Source of the DNA: Fredinandcohnia onubensis
GTDB lineage: Bacteria; Bacillota; Bacilli; Bacillales; Bacillaceae_L
Length of the DNA: 64,000 nt
Assembly: GCF_002734215.1 (NCBI RefSeq)
Contig: NZ_NSEB01000012.1
Coordinates: 470,214 to 534,213, forward strand
Reading direction: 5' to 3'
Part shown: positions 16,667-25,568 of the stretch, in pieces
How the letters are laid out: each line of letters begins with the position of its first letter
How positions within the stretch are numbered: position 1 is the stretch's first letter
Notes under the pieces: model-generated
The model's input: only the letters and a program-made list of their open reading frames with translations
Told to the model about the DNA's origin: nothing
The model's database searches: none
Translations under genes and position numbers: made by a program

Positions 16667-17068
16667 ATGAAATATGAATGGTATCAAACGAATCCAATGC
16701 CTTTTCCGTACCAATATGATTATGGACAAACGGGAATGATGCGTGAGTTTAAGCATGGACACGGTGGTGGGCATCATGGTCATCATGGTAAACCAGGACA
16801 TGGCGGTGGCCATCATGGGCATCATGGTAAACCAGGACATGGTGGCGGCCATGGTAAACCGGGACATGGAGGTTTTCAAGGTGGACTTCCATTTTTGGGT
16901 GGATTAGCAGGCGGGTTACTAGCAGGAACATTGCTCAATTCCCCTAACAACTACCCGTATTACCAATACCCTAACTATGGATCCTACCCAGGATACTCGC
17001 CAACGCCATACCCACCTTATCAAAATTACCCAGGTTACCAGTACCCTCCTTATGGTGGATACTACTAA
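16667..17068 (+). CDS. His/Gly-rich repeat protein with Tyr/Pro-rich tail
   Basis: A 133-residue low-complexity protein. Residues about 30-66 contain two copies of GHGGGHHGHHGKP followed by a shorter GHGGGHGKPGHGG. A Gly-rich hydrophobic stretch (GLPFLGGLAGGLLAGTLL) follows, and the tail is dominated by Tyr and Pro (YYQYPNYGSYPGYSPTPY). The His clusters suggest metal binding, and the composition resembles spore-coat or surface proteins of Bacillus, though no family was recognised. The start at 16667 was chosen because AGAGGAAT precedes it, and the terminator at 17096 follows. The reverse-strand reading frame over it is a shadow. Confidence 0.75.
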   Translation: MKYEWYQTNPMPFPYQYDYGQTGMMREFKHGHGGGHHGHHGKPGHGGGHHGHHGKPGHGGGHGKPGHGGFQGGLPFLGGLAGGLLAGTLLNSPNNYPYYQYPNYGSYPGYSPTPYPPYQNYPGYQYPPYGGYY

Positions 17069-17095
17069 TATATCCTTAAACACCAACTGCTACAG

Positions 17096-17130
17096 AAGCC
17101 ATTACAAGAAGAAAATTGTAATGGCTTTTT
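17096..17130 (+). terminator. Terminator of the His/Gly-rich gene
   Basis: AAGCCATTACAA pairs with TTGTAATGGCTT and is followed by TTTTT, 28 bases after the stop codon. Confidence 0.9.
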
Positions 17131-17181
17131 CTCGTTTGTCAGACGGAGTAGTATACAGAGGGCAGGCTCCAGTATCCATTC

Positions 17182-18666
17182 CTAAAAACTAGGATTTTCT
17201 TTCACTTGAATCCAAAAATCTGTCTTTTCAAGTTGACCTGCAAGCTGTAACAGAAGGTCTTCACGACCGCGCCTTGCCATCACTTGAACACCACATGGGA
17301 GACCATCTTTTGTGAGATGCATGGGCAGCGTCATTGCAGGTTGGCCGGTTAAATTCGCAAGCTGGGTGAATGGAGTTCTCACAAGGCTTTTGTTTGCCAA
17401 TTGCTCAACAAAGCCTGATTTTTTCAACATTCCTCCTAATTTTAAAGCTCCCACTACTTGGATCAGTCCTTTTTCAAATGGTGTTTGATCGAGCTCCCCT
17501 ATCTTTGATGGAGGGTGGGCAGTAGTCGGTGTGACGTAAAGGTCATAGTCATCGTGAAAGTTTTCCATTTGAATCGCAGCCTTGTCCCAAAACTTTAGGC
17601 TTGCTAAAAATTCTTCGGCTGATACAGCTTTTCCAAGTAAATTCAGCATCCAAGTTGCCGGTTCTACGTCGGTAAAGGTGATCTTTCGTCCGATTATATC
17701 CTCAAGCTCAGTCAAGGTTGTGGCAACTTCTACAAAATACAACATAAAATAGCTATTCGCTACTCTATTTCCGTCAATCGGTGCCGCTTTCTCGATAACG
17801 GTATGTCCCATCTCTTCTAAGAGCTTTATCGTTTTATGTACGGCCTCCTTACACTCCTGATCAACAGAAGTGCCTATTGGAGAGTCTGTGGTAAATGCAA
17901 TTTTAAGCGGACTTGTCAGTGCAGTCATCGATGCTTCTAAATAAGACCTATTAAAAGGAGGCGCAATAAATGCATTCGAGCGGTCCATTTGATAGTGGTC
18001 AAGTATGGTTGCACTATCCCTAACAGAGCGGCTTAAAATATGATCGACTGATGCCCCTTGCCATACCCGCCCTCTCCCTGGACCGATTGGTGTGCGACCA
18101 CGAGTTGGTTTTAATCCAAACAATCCACAAAAAGCAGCAGGAATGCGAATCGATCCACCACCGTCATTTGCTCCTGCAATTGGAACCATCCCCGATGCGA
18201 CAGCTGCAGCTGAACCGCCACTTGAACCACCTGGTGTAAAATCCGTGTTCCAAGGATTTCGTGATGGCCCATAATGAGCAGGCTCGGTTATTCCCATTAA
18301 TGCAAACTCTGGAACATTCGTCTGTCCCAAAAGGGTAACACCCGTATTCCGGATTTGGCGAACAAATTCACTATCTTGGTCTGCTTTAATGTTTTCCAGC
18401 AACTTTGAACCACTTCTGATTGGACGACCTTTTACTTCCTGATTTATACTTTTTGTTAAGAAAGGCACACCCGCAAAAGAGCCGGTTGATTGAACGTGAG
18501 CAACTTCCTCAGAATCTTTGTGAAATTTATCAACAACCGCATTTAGCGCACCATTTTTCTTTTCAATTTCACGAATGGCTGCCTCACGGACTTCTTCTGC
18601 CTTCACTTCTTTCTTTTGAATTAATTCAGCTAATCCAACCCCGTCATATTTCTTATATTCGGACAT
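17182..18666 (-). CDS. Amidase signature family hydrolase
   Basis: A 494-residue protein with the amidase signature. The Ser-cisSer-Lys triad is visible as the Lys in GVPFLTKSIN (about residue 87), the Ser in GGSSGGSAAA (about 163) and the nucleophile in GGGSIRIPAAFCG. Length and C-terminal NLTGQPAMTLPM motif fit the family. Such enzymes hydrolyse amides or act as GatA-like amidotransferase subunits. No GatB/GatC genes are adjacent, so a free-standing amidase is more likely, with unknown substrate. The start ATG at 18666 is preceded by GGGGGG. It is a single cytoplasmic gene. Confidence 0.85.
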   Translation of the reverse strand: MSEYKKYDGVGLAELIQKKEVKAEEVREAAIREIEKKNGALNAVVDKFHKDSEEVAHVQSTGSFAGVPFLTKSINQEVKGRPIRSGSKLLENIKADQDSEFVRQIRNTGVTLLGQTNVPEFALMGITEPAHYGPSRNPWNTDFTPGGSSGGSAAAVASGMVPIAGANDGGGSIRIPAAFCGLFGLKPTRGRTPIGPGRGRVWQGASVDHILSRSVRDSATILDHYQMDRSNAFIAPPFNRSYLEASMTALTSPLKIAFTTDSPIGTSVDQECKEAVHKTIKLLEEMGHTVIEKAAPIDGNRVANSYFMLYFVEVATTLTELEDIIGRKITFTDVEPATWMLNLLGKAVSAEEFLASLKFWDKAAIQMENFHDDYDLYVTPTTAHPPSKIGELDQTPFEKGLIQVVGALKLGGMLKKSGFVEQLANKSLVRTPFTQLANLTGQPAMTLPMHLTKDGLPCGVQVMARRGREDLLLQLAGQLEKTDFWIQVKENPSF

Positions 18667-18805
18667 TAACCATTGCCCCCCTTTTTGGTTTGCACAACAA
18701 TAACAAACGTCCTAAAAATCCAATTCTACTTAGATACCACTATTTACCTATTATCTTATCATTTTATCATCTACTTTTTTATGAAAACTTTTAAATAAAA
18801 TGGGC

Positions 18806-18822
18806 CTGACCCCCCACACAAG
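18806..18822. repeat. Half copy of GCCTGACCC repeat
   Basis: GGGCCTGACCCCCCACA matches the left arm of the palindrome family but no right arm follows. Confidence 0.4.
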
Positions 18823-18880
18823 TTTGTTTGTTCATAAACATTTGCATAGTATCGTGGTTATGTAAAAAAGGCAATTAAAA

Positions 18881-18906
18881 AAGGGATTGTCAACAGACAG
18901 CCCCTT
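18881..18906 (-). terminator. Terminator of the cupin gene
   Basis: On the minus strand TAAGGGGCTGTC pairs with GACAATCCCTT, followed by a T-run, 14 bases after the stop codon. Confidence 0.75.
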
Positions 18907-18919
18907 ACCAACTTTCTAA

Positions 18920-19720
18920 TTACATGTTTTTACTTTGCTGAAGAAGTTTGGATTCACCTGTACGCTCCCATGCTTCAACAGTTTCATATGCTTTTTGCGG
19001 AGAGTACCCTTTACCAACTAGAACTCCCATTAGAATAAATTCTTGAAGAATATGTGTTGCATTTACTCCCCTTTTCACGTCCTCTAGTCCTTCTTTCACC
19101 AAAAATTCCGTGTATTGGATCCATTCATCCGGTGTCTTACCAAAAACAACTGTCTTTCCTTTACCTTGTTTTTTTTTCGCTGCCACGGCATCTGCATGAG
19201 TAACATGAACCGTACCGAATGGATGATTAGGAGGAGCGTAAATTGAGTAAAGTTTTAAAGGCGTATTCCCTGTATTGATTACATTATGCCACGTTCCAGA
19301 AGGTACCATGATGGCGGAATCATCATAGACATTTCTTTCAAAGGTTAAATTATTTTTATCTTTACCCATTTGAACAATTCCTTGACCTTGTTCAATTCGT
19401 AAAAATTGATCCACTACAGGGTGGATCTCCAATCCAATGTCATCCCCAACATCGATACTCATTAAAGTTACTTGTAAATGCTCTCCAGTCCACAAAGCAG
19501 TACGATATGTACTGTTTTGCTTAGATGCTTCATGAATATTTATGACAAATGGATTGGGTCCGTAATCCTTTAATGAAAGCTGAGCATTACCATCAGTCTT
19601 TCGAAACCCATTATATCCGTTAAGATAGGGCGAGTAATAAGGTTGTCTTACATACTGATTCGTTGGTATGTTTACATTAAAAGGATTTTGTGATGGATAA
19701 CTATAAGGAACATAGTACAT
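18920..19720 (-). CDS. Cupin-domain protein
   Basis: A 266-residue protein. The first 50 residues are rich in Tyr, Pro and Asn (MYYVPYSYPSQNPFN), reminiscent of coat-type proteins. Residues about 70-170 form a cupin: motif 1 GDDIGLEIHPVVDQFLRIEQG has the metal-binding His and Glu/Gln positions, and motif 2 MVPSGTWHNVINTGN the second His. The remaining helical tail (about 195-266) contains a DUF3231/ferritin-like look but is not assigned. It probably binds a metal and small ligand. Ribosome site GGGAAGGG precedes the ATG at 19720. The coat-like N-terminus suggests a spore surface role, by inference. Confidence 0.8.
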   Translation of the reverse strand: MYYVPYSYPSQNPFNVNIPTNQYVRQPYYSPYLNGYNGFRKTDGNAQLSLKDYGPNPFVINIHEASKQNSTYRTALWTGEHLQVTLMSIDVGDDIGLEIHPVVDQFLRIEQGQGIVQMGKDKNNLTFERNVYDDSAIMVPSGTWHNVINTGNTPLKLYSIYAPPNHPFGTVHVTHADAVAAKKKQGKGKTVVFGKTPDEWIQYTEFLVKEGLEDVKRGVNATHILQEFILMGVLVGKGYSPQKAYETVEAWERTGESKLLQQSKNM

Positions 19721-19885
19721 TTAGATCAATCCCTTCCCGATTTTTATATCTTCATCGTATGCATGTAAAAAGATATGGGTACTTCCGAACTTCATAATGT
19801 ATAGTGATCCACTATTATTGTATAATCAAAAGTGGAATGCCAACATTTGGTACCATTATCTTCAAAGAGAATTAGGGAGAGACCA

Positions 19886-20281
19886 ATGTCTATTATAATA
19901 AGAAGAAAAATTTTAACTGCGATCATTAGTAGTTTGATAGTTGCATTCATTTTTATGGTTCCAGGTGGATTTAGTATGAATGGATTTGCTGGCTTATATT
20001 ATTTAAATTTAATGATTGTGATTTCCTATGGGGTTATCATATCCATATTGAGTGATTGGATGAGTAAAAAGATGTTTACATCAACATACTCTCGTGAAAT
20101 TTGTTCTTTTCTATTCCATTGTTTTTTCGGATTAGTGTTCCTAGTTCTTAGTCTTGTTTCTGCCATTTTCTTTTTTATAGTGGACCGTTTATTAACAAAA
20201 GTAAAAATCAAATGGTGGACCGTTATTTTGGCTTTATTCATTGTAATTCTGCTCTTTTTTATAGGTATTACTATTATATAA
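19886..20281 (+). CDS. Small integral membrane protein
   Basis: A protein of 131 residues with four predicted membrane spans (ILTAIISSLIVAFIFMV, YYLNLMIVISYGVIISIL, FHCFFGLVFLVLSLVSAIFF, WWTVILALFIVILLFFIGI). No family recognised. The ATG at 19886 was preferred to 19832 because GGGAGAG lies just upstream. It is convergent with nadR, and the palindrome at 20284 probably terminates both. Confidence 0.6.
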   Translation: MSIIIRRKILTAIISSLIVAFIFMVPGGFSMNGFAGLYYLNLMIVISYGVIISILSDWMSKKMFTSTYSREICSFLFHCFFGLVFLVLSLVSAIFFFIVDRLLTKVKIKWWTVILALFIVILLFFIGITII

Positions 20282-20283
20282 AA

Positions 20284-20332
20284 AGGGCCTGACCCCCAAC
20301 ACAGTAAAGCATTACCGCGCTGAGGGTCAGGC
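20284..20332. repeat. GCCTGACCCCC palindrome, copy C
   Basis: The loop region is identical to copy A (ACACAGTAAAGCATTACCGCGCTG), enclosed by GGGCCTGACCC and GGGTCAGGC. It lies between two convergent genes, where it could act as a bidirectional terminator. Confidence 0.8.
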
Positions 20333-20350
20333 GCCAGAATGTAGATAAAT

Positions 20351-21382
20351 TCAATTCGTGACCCCTACCCTTTCCCGAATCAACTCAATCGCCTTATCTA
20401 GCCGCTCTTGATAGCTCCCGTTTACGCTTACGAACGGAATTCCGTATTCATTCAATAATTGCTTCAAGCGCTGATTATTTTCTTCGCGAACCTGTTGTTC
20501 CCCATGCACCCTTAACCCATCGTCCACCCATTTGACGTCTGGCTCTAAAAAGAGGCATAGATCATAATTTTGAAGCTTGGCGATCTCTTCTAGTACCTGT
20601 TGTGTTTTACGATTATAAAGCTCTGAATAGAATTGAGTGACAGCTGCTTCGGTGTCAATAAAGACTATTTTATTTGCTTGTTTACTAGCTTCATATTCTT
20701 TTAATTTATGACCGTATGCGATGAGTGGGTAATCCTCGTCTAGCATAATTCCATCACACCCTCCCAACTCTTCACAGATTTCCCTGCCATATTCGCTTAC
20801 ATACGTCGTGTTATACATGATGGCTAGATTTCTCGTCAGCGTTGATTTTCCACAGCTTTCCGTTCCCAATATGACGACCTTTTTGACGAAATACGGTTTC
20901 GCTACCTCGGGAATGTAGTGCCAGTATTGAAATACACCCTTTTTACGAATCTCAGTTGCCGAAATCGGTACCTGTTTCCTTTTTCCATCAATTAAAACAT
21001 GCGTTGCTTCAGGATATAGTTCTTGAAATATCGGGTCATATCCTATTTCAGAGCTGAACACCACATCAATGTTCTTCCCAATTGCCTCTTTTATTTTTAT
21101 GGACCCTTCCTTCCAATTGTAATCCTCATCCCCATCATGATCCTCCACTTCTATGACCTTGACGTTCTTCATATCCTTCGTTAGTTGGGAAAGCCAGCGT
21201 AGCCGGATTCGACTTGGTATATAGGGAAACTTGCTCTCTTTACAAAGTTCTCGGTCCCTTTTTTCACTGTGAGACAACACGACATACAATTCATCGACCA
21301 TCGTGGAAGCTTTGATAATCGCGTACACATGACCTTGATGCAAAGGTAAAAACTTTCCGCCGTAAAATCCAACCTTATTCAT
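20351..21382 (-). CDS. nadR: Bifunctional NMN adenylyltransferase / ribosylnicotinamide kinase NadR
   Basis: The 343-residue protein has two domains. The N-terminal nucleotidyltransferase has GGKFLPLHQGH (about 8-18, HxGH-type) and ISATEIRKKG (about 145). The C-terminal P-loop kinase has GTESCGKST (Walker A, about 174). It would phosphorylate nicotinamide riboside to NMN and adenylylate it to NAD in the cytoplasm. The N-terminal HTH of enterobacterial NadR is absent, so it is an enzyme only. It overlaps pnuC by four bases (ATGA-type), so transporter and kinase are translated together for riboside uptake and trapping. Expression is likely set by the palindromes at 22103 and 22952. Confidence 0.92.
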   Translation of the reverse strand: MNKVGFYGGKFLPLHQGHVYAIIKASTMVDELYVVLSHSEKRDRELCKESKFPYIPSRIRLRWLSQLTKDMKNVKVIEVEDHDGDEDYNWKEGSIKIKEAIGKNIDVVFSSEIGYDPIFQELYPEATHVLIDGKRKQVPISATEIRKKGVFQYWHYIPEVAKPYFVKKVVILGTESCGKSTLTRNLAIMYNTTYVSEYGREICEELGGCDGIMLDEDYPLIAYGHKLKEYEASKQANKIVFIDTEAAVTQFYSELYNRKTQQVLEEIAKLQNYDLCLFLEPDVKWVDDGLRVHGEQQVREENNQRLKQLLNEYGIPFVSVNGSYQERLDKAIELIRERVGVTN

Positions 21383-22077
21383 GCTATTTCCTCCCCTTTC
21401 TGCTTTTTATACACTTTCGACCAGTTGTAATAGCCGTAAATACTATTGATCAGAAAGGCCGACCACATGACAAGCATGGATACATCATTCCCACCTTGTA
21501 ACATCAAAGCCTTCAGCCAAAGTGCGATGGATAGGACATTCACCGCAATCCAGAATAGCCACTGTTCAGTGAATCGTTTGAGCATTAATAGTTGCGCAAT
21601 CACCGATAATGTCGTCGTTGCTGAATCAATCCAGACGACATTTCCACCAATTTTTTCTAGAAGGTATGCGTATAGAACAAAGATGACGACGAATGAAGAT
21701 AACGTAAGGGTCCAGCCTTTTTTCGTTAATACACTGACTTGAATCTCTTCCCCTTGTACAGTTTGTTTTGTTTTATGTTTCGTCCATAAATAAAGTCCTA
21801 CAAACTGCAGTGGAAAATAAAACAAGGCATTTAACATGACCTCACCATATAGGCCATAACCGTAAGCGATATATGCATAGGTTCCGGTTTGGATAATTCC
21901 AAAATAGTAATTACTGATCTTTCCTTTCGCAACAAACACCACACAAAGCATTCCTGAAATCGAAGTAATAAATCCAAGAAGCGTATCATCCCAGACAAAA
22001 AACAAATACACATTCACAAGCGTAAACGTCACAAGCCATCCCTTTTCAAACAAGGTCCAGTCTTTTAAAAGCTTCAT
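21379..22077 (-). CDS. pnuC: Nicotinamide riboside transporter PnuC
   Basis: A 232-residue membrane protein with about seven spans. It contains the PnuC-type patterns YYFGIIQTGTYAYIAYGYGLYGE and WFAV-like WLFWIAVNVLSIALWLKA, and a NSIYGYYNWSKVY C-terminus. PnuC moves nicotinamide riboside by facilitated diffusion, with NadR trapping it by phosphorylation. The ATG at 22077 has AAGGAGTG upstream. It is the first gene of the pnuC-nadR pair and its promoter region contains a perfect 19-base palindrome. Confidence 0.92.
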   Translation of the reverse strand: MKLLKDWTLFEKGWLVTFTLVNVYLFFVWDDTLLGFITSISGMLCVVFVAKGKISNYYFGIIQTGTYAYIAYGYGLYGEVMLNALFYFPLQFVGLYLWTKHKTKQTVQGEEIQVSVLTKKGWTLTLSSFVVIFVLYAYLLEKIGGNVVWIDSATTTLSVIAQLLMLKRFTEQWLFWIAVNVLSIALWLKALMLQGGNDVSMLVMWSAFLINSIYGYYNWSKVYKKQKGEEIA

Positions 22078-22102
22078 TTTGCTTCACTCCTTAATGATTA
22101 TT

Positions 22103-22121
22103 AATTAACAAATTGTTAATT
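22103..22121. promoter_or_regulatory. Predicted NrtR-type operator upstream of pnuC-nadR
   Basis: A perfect palindrome AATTAACA-AAT-TGTTAATT, 25 bases before the pnuC start. The same core occurs with the same spacing at 22952-22968, in front of the Nudix regulator. Confidence 0.75.
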
Positions 22122-22138
22122 GTGATAAAGAAAAAAAT

Positions 22139-22921
22139 TTAATATTTGGCATTATAGATCGATACATATGGATCAAAATCATTAAAGCGATAAAGCTGTG
22201 CTTTATTTTTCGACCAACGATTCGTTTTTTGAGGCTCTCCATCCTTCACGACTTTTTCAATGAACGGTAGCGTTGGAGCCTTCCTGAAAAATTGAGAATC
22301 TAGTTTTAGCCAAGGTTCATCCATGACCGTTAGCAATACCCCTTGCAGCTCAGATAAGACAAATTCCTTTGGTAAAAAGTTTTTCGCGAGCGTTGTTAAA
22401 GACATATCTTTTTTGATGAACCATAACGCATCATCAATAATTTCCTTGTGATCAAAAGCAAGGTCCAGTTTAAACACTTCATCCATCGCAAATAATGCCA
22501 CCTCGGCTGCATCGTCTGCTGCTCTCCTTTTCACTAGCTCATTTTCTGGAACGATTGCATAATGCGCATTCGAAATAATCCAGCCCCGCTTATCACGACC
22601 CAATTTATCATAAACGCCAAAGTGCTTAATTTTTAATCCATCTATACCCGTTTCCTCTCGTAATTCGCGAACAGCTGCATCATAGGCCTTTTCCTCAGGC
22701 TTAATAAACCCACCAGGCAAAGCCCATTTTCCTCTTTCAATATTAGGCTCACCTTCATTTGTTTTCTCCGCTCGCTTAATTAGCATAAGTTTTAATGTCT
22801 TTTCTGGTGGCTTATAAGGTCCCACCTCTGTTGATATAATCGTAAAAACTGCAATATCACTTGTATATCCATCAGGAGTTCGATATTTACTCACATCGTA
22901 ACTCAACAAATCCTCACTCAT
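22139..22921 (-). CDS. NrtR-like Nudix-family regulator of pyridine nucleotide genes
   Basis: A 260-residue protein. The N-terminal half is a Nudix domain with an intact box, GGFIKPEEKAYDAAVRELREETGI (about residues 71-94). The C-terminal half (LPKEFVLSELQGVL, LDSQFFRKAPTLP) looks like the winged helix of NrtR regulators. NrtR represses NAD genes and responds to ADP-ribose. Since the Nudix box is complete, hydrolase activity may remain. It is directly upstream of pnuC-nadR, on the same strand, and carries its own copy of the palindromic operator, consistent with autoregulation and control of the salvage operon. Ribosome site GAGGTG is present upstream of 22921. Confidence 0.82.
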   Translation of the reverse strand: MSEDLLSYDVSKYRTPDGYTSDIAVFTIISTEVGPYKPPEKTLKLMLIKRAEKTNEGEPNIERGKWALPGGFIKPEEKAYDAAVRELREETGIDGLKIKHFGVYDKLGRDKRGWIISNAHYAIVPENELVKRRAADDAAEVALFAMDEVFKLDLAFDHKEIIDDALWFIKKDMSLTTLAKNFLPKEFVLSELQGVLLTVMDEPWLKLDSQFFRKAPTLPFIEKVVKDGEPQKTNRWSKNKAQLYRFNDFDPYVSIYNAKY

Positions 22922-22951
22922 CTATTAGACACCTCATTCTGTTTCTTATTG

Positions 22952-22968
22952 ATTAACATTTTGTTAAT
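22952..22968. promoter_or_regulatory. Predicted NrtR-type operator upstream of the Nudix regulator
   Basis: ATTAACA-TTT-TGTTAAT, 30 bases before the regulator start. It shares seven-base arms and a three-base centre with the pnuC site. Confidence 0.72.
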
Positions 22969-23190
22969 TGTTAGTAGTATTATATCAAACACTTGCAAAA
23001 TATGTTACATAAAATATTCGACAAAAAGTAATCTTTTCCGAAAACCCCTATTACTTTGGTTTTACTTAGATTTTCCACAACACTTAATGCGATGAAGGTA
23101 TAGATTGGTTTAATACTCTAGCACAAAATGAAAAAAGACAATAAAAATAGTATTCTTTCTAATTAAACTGCTAATCTTTTTAAACATAAG

Positions 23191-24006
23191 CTACACATTA
23201 TTTGAATTAGAAATACTGACTTCGTGTGCAAAATGTGCACAAGCCCATTCACCCTCTCTTATAAACAACTCATATACAGCCTCACGGTCCGTTGGTGGCT
23301 CCTCTATCCATTTTAGCAAGGTGAGAATTATAGATTTTTTATCTGGGAAGTGGTGGATAAAGACTTCTGATTGCTCGTGAAGTCGTGTCGACCAAATCTG
23401 AGATCGCACCATCACCATTGAGTAGAATGTTCGAATGAGTTTACGAGCAAAGCCTTGCAAAATTATTATAATCTCCTCGTTTGAAGCTGTTTTTAACTTA
23501 TTTAACGTCCGAGTAAGTACCTCACAAATATCTCCATTGAAGCGAATTGCTATTTCTGATGTAAGTTTGTAAGGACCAAATCGTTTCCCTAGATCCTCCC
23601 CGTACACACAAACACAGAGTTCCTTAAGAAATGCACTATCATAATAATTTGAGGGATCAACTGTGTAGTCGTAATATGCAACTGCAATACCAACATCACG
23701 AACAAGAGAACAATATTTTTGTGACAGTTCCCTAGCCAGGTTCTTTAATTCAGCCATTTTAAAAGCACTCAGTTTATTATCAAAAAGGGCGATTAGGTCT
23801 AAATCTGATTTTAAAGCTATTGCTTCTCCTCTGGCTACGCTTCCGTACACATAAACACTGTGCAATTGTCTAGGAAACAATTTTTTAAGACTGTCAACAG
23901 ATTGCTGAATGCAAGGCACAAAGACATTATCAATTTTTTCTTTACTAACATCACTTACTATAAATCCATTAGGGTCTAGACCATATCCTGCTTTTAAAAT
24001 CACCAT
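23191..24006 (-). CDS. Nucleotidyltransferase-fold protein
   Basis: A 271-residue protein. The polymerase-beta-type nucleotidyltransferase motif YVYGSVARGEAIALKSDLDL lies at about residues 52-71, with G-S and D-x-D catalytic residues. The rest is helical, with a DUF4111-like look. The family includes aminoglycoside nucleotidyltransferases and other small-molecule or tRNA-modifying enzymes, so its substrate is open. The ATG at 24006 has GAGAGGTGAT upstream. It is monocistronic. Confidence 0.75.
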   Translation of the reverse strand: MVILKAGYGLDPNGFIVSDVSKEKIDNVFVPCIQQSVDSLKKLFPRQLHSVYVYGSVARGEAIALKSDLDLIALFDNKLSAFKMAELKNLARELSQKYCSLVRDVGIAVAYYDYTVDPSNYYDSAFLKELCVCVYGEDLGKRFGPYKLTSEIAIRFNGDICEVLTRTLNKLKTASNEEIIIILQGFARKLIRTFYSMVMVRSQIWSTRLHEQSEVFIHHFPDKKSIILTLLKWIEEPPTDREAVYELFIREGEWACAHFAHEVSISNSNNV

Positions 24007-24437
24007 TCATCACCTCTCTTTTTTACTCCAGCATTTTCCTAATTATACCACCGAGAAAATGTTGATAAACATCCTCTCATTGAATTAACCTGCTTCATTA
24101 GTTAATAACTTTAACAAAAAAGGTGCATTAATCCTTCTTGGATTACCGCACCCATTCGTTTAAAGCAATTTTTCACAAATTTTGTTAATCTTCTACCATG
24201 TTTTGCTATTGAAATGATGAAAAGTTGAATTCTTTGGCATCATATTTTTAATCATTTAAATTTCGTTTTTATCAGGATCCTCTATGTTTATTTTAGAACT
24301 CAATGAGTTCATTCAGATATACAATTAAATTATAAAGAGAAATTCATTTTGTCCCCTCGATAAATGGGCAATCTTTAGATTAGAGAAACATCGGTATTTT
24401 TATGAGTATAGTCCGTAAATTACGGAGGATGAAACAC
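24007..24437. other. Intergenic stretch with dispersed repeat
   Basis: Contains one copy of the terminator-like repeat (24122-24152) and its flanks. No gene was detected. Confidence 0.5.
24122..24152. repeat. Dispersed terminator-like repeat R1
   Basis: GGTGCATTAATCC, short loop, GGATTACCGCACC. It belongs to a family with seven recognised copies in this window, all in the same orientation. Confidence 0.75.
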
Positions 24438-25208
24438 TTATAGTCCAAGAAGTTGCTTTTTTTTCGCTTCAAATTCTTCTTCGGTAATGACTCCAGAATC
24501 TAGAAGTCCTTTAAATTTTAAAATCTCATCAGCAGTAGAAGTATTAGCAGATGGCTGTGAAATACTTTCTTGAGTATTAGAAGCCTTTAAATTATCCAAA
24601 ACTTCATGAATCGCGTTGTTTATGGACGACGCGGAAGCTGAATCTAAGGCAATATTAAACTTCTCTTGAGGAGTATCGATCGTGAGAACACCAAATACCA
24701 TTCCTTTTTCGAAAGAGATATCGTTGATTTTTTCATGATTAACAGCTTTAAACTTTTCGCCAGTTAAAGACTTTTGACCAAACAATATTCGTTTGTTAGT
24801 AATTGCATAAGCATAGTTACTATCGTGTTTAGTAGGGGATTGATAATTGTGCAATCCAATGAAAGTCATTAATACCTTTTCGCCGCGAATTAGATTATCT
24901 TGTAAGACTTTGAAGTGTTTAACTCCCCACTTTTCGTTAAATCCAGAACCGAATTTATTCTCTTTACAATAGTGGTACATATTTTCGGCACGTGACATTG
25001 GGTCATCACCAAGTTTGTCTTCCTTCTCTTGAATAATCGCTTTGATTTCATCAACAGTAATTTTATTCACATTAATCGCGGTAGCTCCTCCAGCTTGTTT
25101 TAAACAACTGGGACACAACCATGCGTCTGATTTTTTTACTTTAAAACGATTAAGTCCAACTTCATTATTACACACACCGCAAATAGCTTTACGATCAAAG
25201 AAACCCAC
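24438..25208 (-). CDS. Zinc-ribbon / PH-like / SHOCT domain protein
   Basis: A 256-residue protein with three modules. Two cysteine pairs at the N-terminus (CGVC, CPSC; DUF4428-type ribbon, residues 10-35) are followed by a bacterial PH-like domain at about 95-210 (YAYAITNKRILFGQKS and INDISFEKGMVFGVLTID). A C-terminal SHOCT helix pair (ADEILKFKGLLDSGVITEEEFEAKKKQLL) closes the protein. These architectures are common in Firmicutes, and the PH-like part probably mediates membrane or protein contacts. The start is a GTG at 25208 with AAGGAGAT upstream. No specific function can be given. Confidence 0.85.
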   Translation of the reverse strand: MGFFDRKAICGVCNNEVGLNRFKVKKSDAWLCPSCLKQAGGATAINVNKITVDEIKAIIQEKEDKLGDDPMSRAENMYHYCKENKFGSGFNEKWGVKHFKVLQDNLIRGEKVLMTFIGLHNYQSPTKHDSNYAYAITNKRILFGQKSLTGEKFKAVNHEKINDISFEKGMVFGVLTIDTPQEKFNIALDSASASSINNAIHEVLDNLKASNTQESISQPSANTSTADEILKFKGLLDSGVITEEEFEAKKKQLLGL

Positions 25209-25568
25209 TAAAACATCTCCTTAAATTAAATAAAATTGCTTCTATCAAATTTAATCATAAGAAAATATACTCAAAAAAGGTAAACTAAAAAAGGTATGGT
25301 TATTGATAAAAATCCGTGTTTCCCCAATTGACAATCCATCGCTATTTTTCTGGTTCCTAAAATATGTATTTTATGACCAAGAAAAAACATAAGCAATAGA
25401 ATCCATTCACTTATAAAAACAAGAGGCTATATAAGCTTTTTCACTACTATTCTCCTACTATTTCGTTTTTTTATACTGCACAATAATCGTTGAAGAAATC
25501 TGCTGTTTTAATAATTAGGAATTCAACAAAAGGTGCGTAATCCTTCTTGGATCTACGCACCAGTTCGT
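25209..25568. other. Intergenic stretch with dispersed repeat
   Basis: AT-rich, without a supported gene. Repeat R2 occupies the right end and serves as terminator of the small gene at 25569. Confidence 0.5.
25532..25561. repeat. Dispersed terminator-like repeat R2
   Basis: GGTGCGTAATCC ... GGATCTACGCACC, followed on the minus strand by TTTTGTTGAA. It lies 8 bases past the stop of the 25569 gene. Confidence 0.8.

Noticed and set aside
16556..16931. His/Val-rich reading frames on the minus strand over the His/Gly-rich gene
   Set aside because: They are antisense readings of the GHHGHHG repeats, with no ribosome site; the plus-strand gene has a site and terminator.
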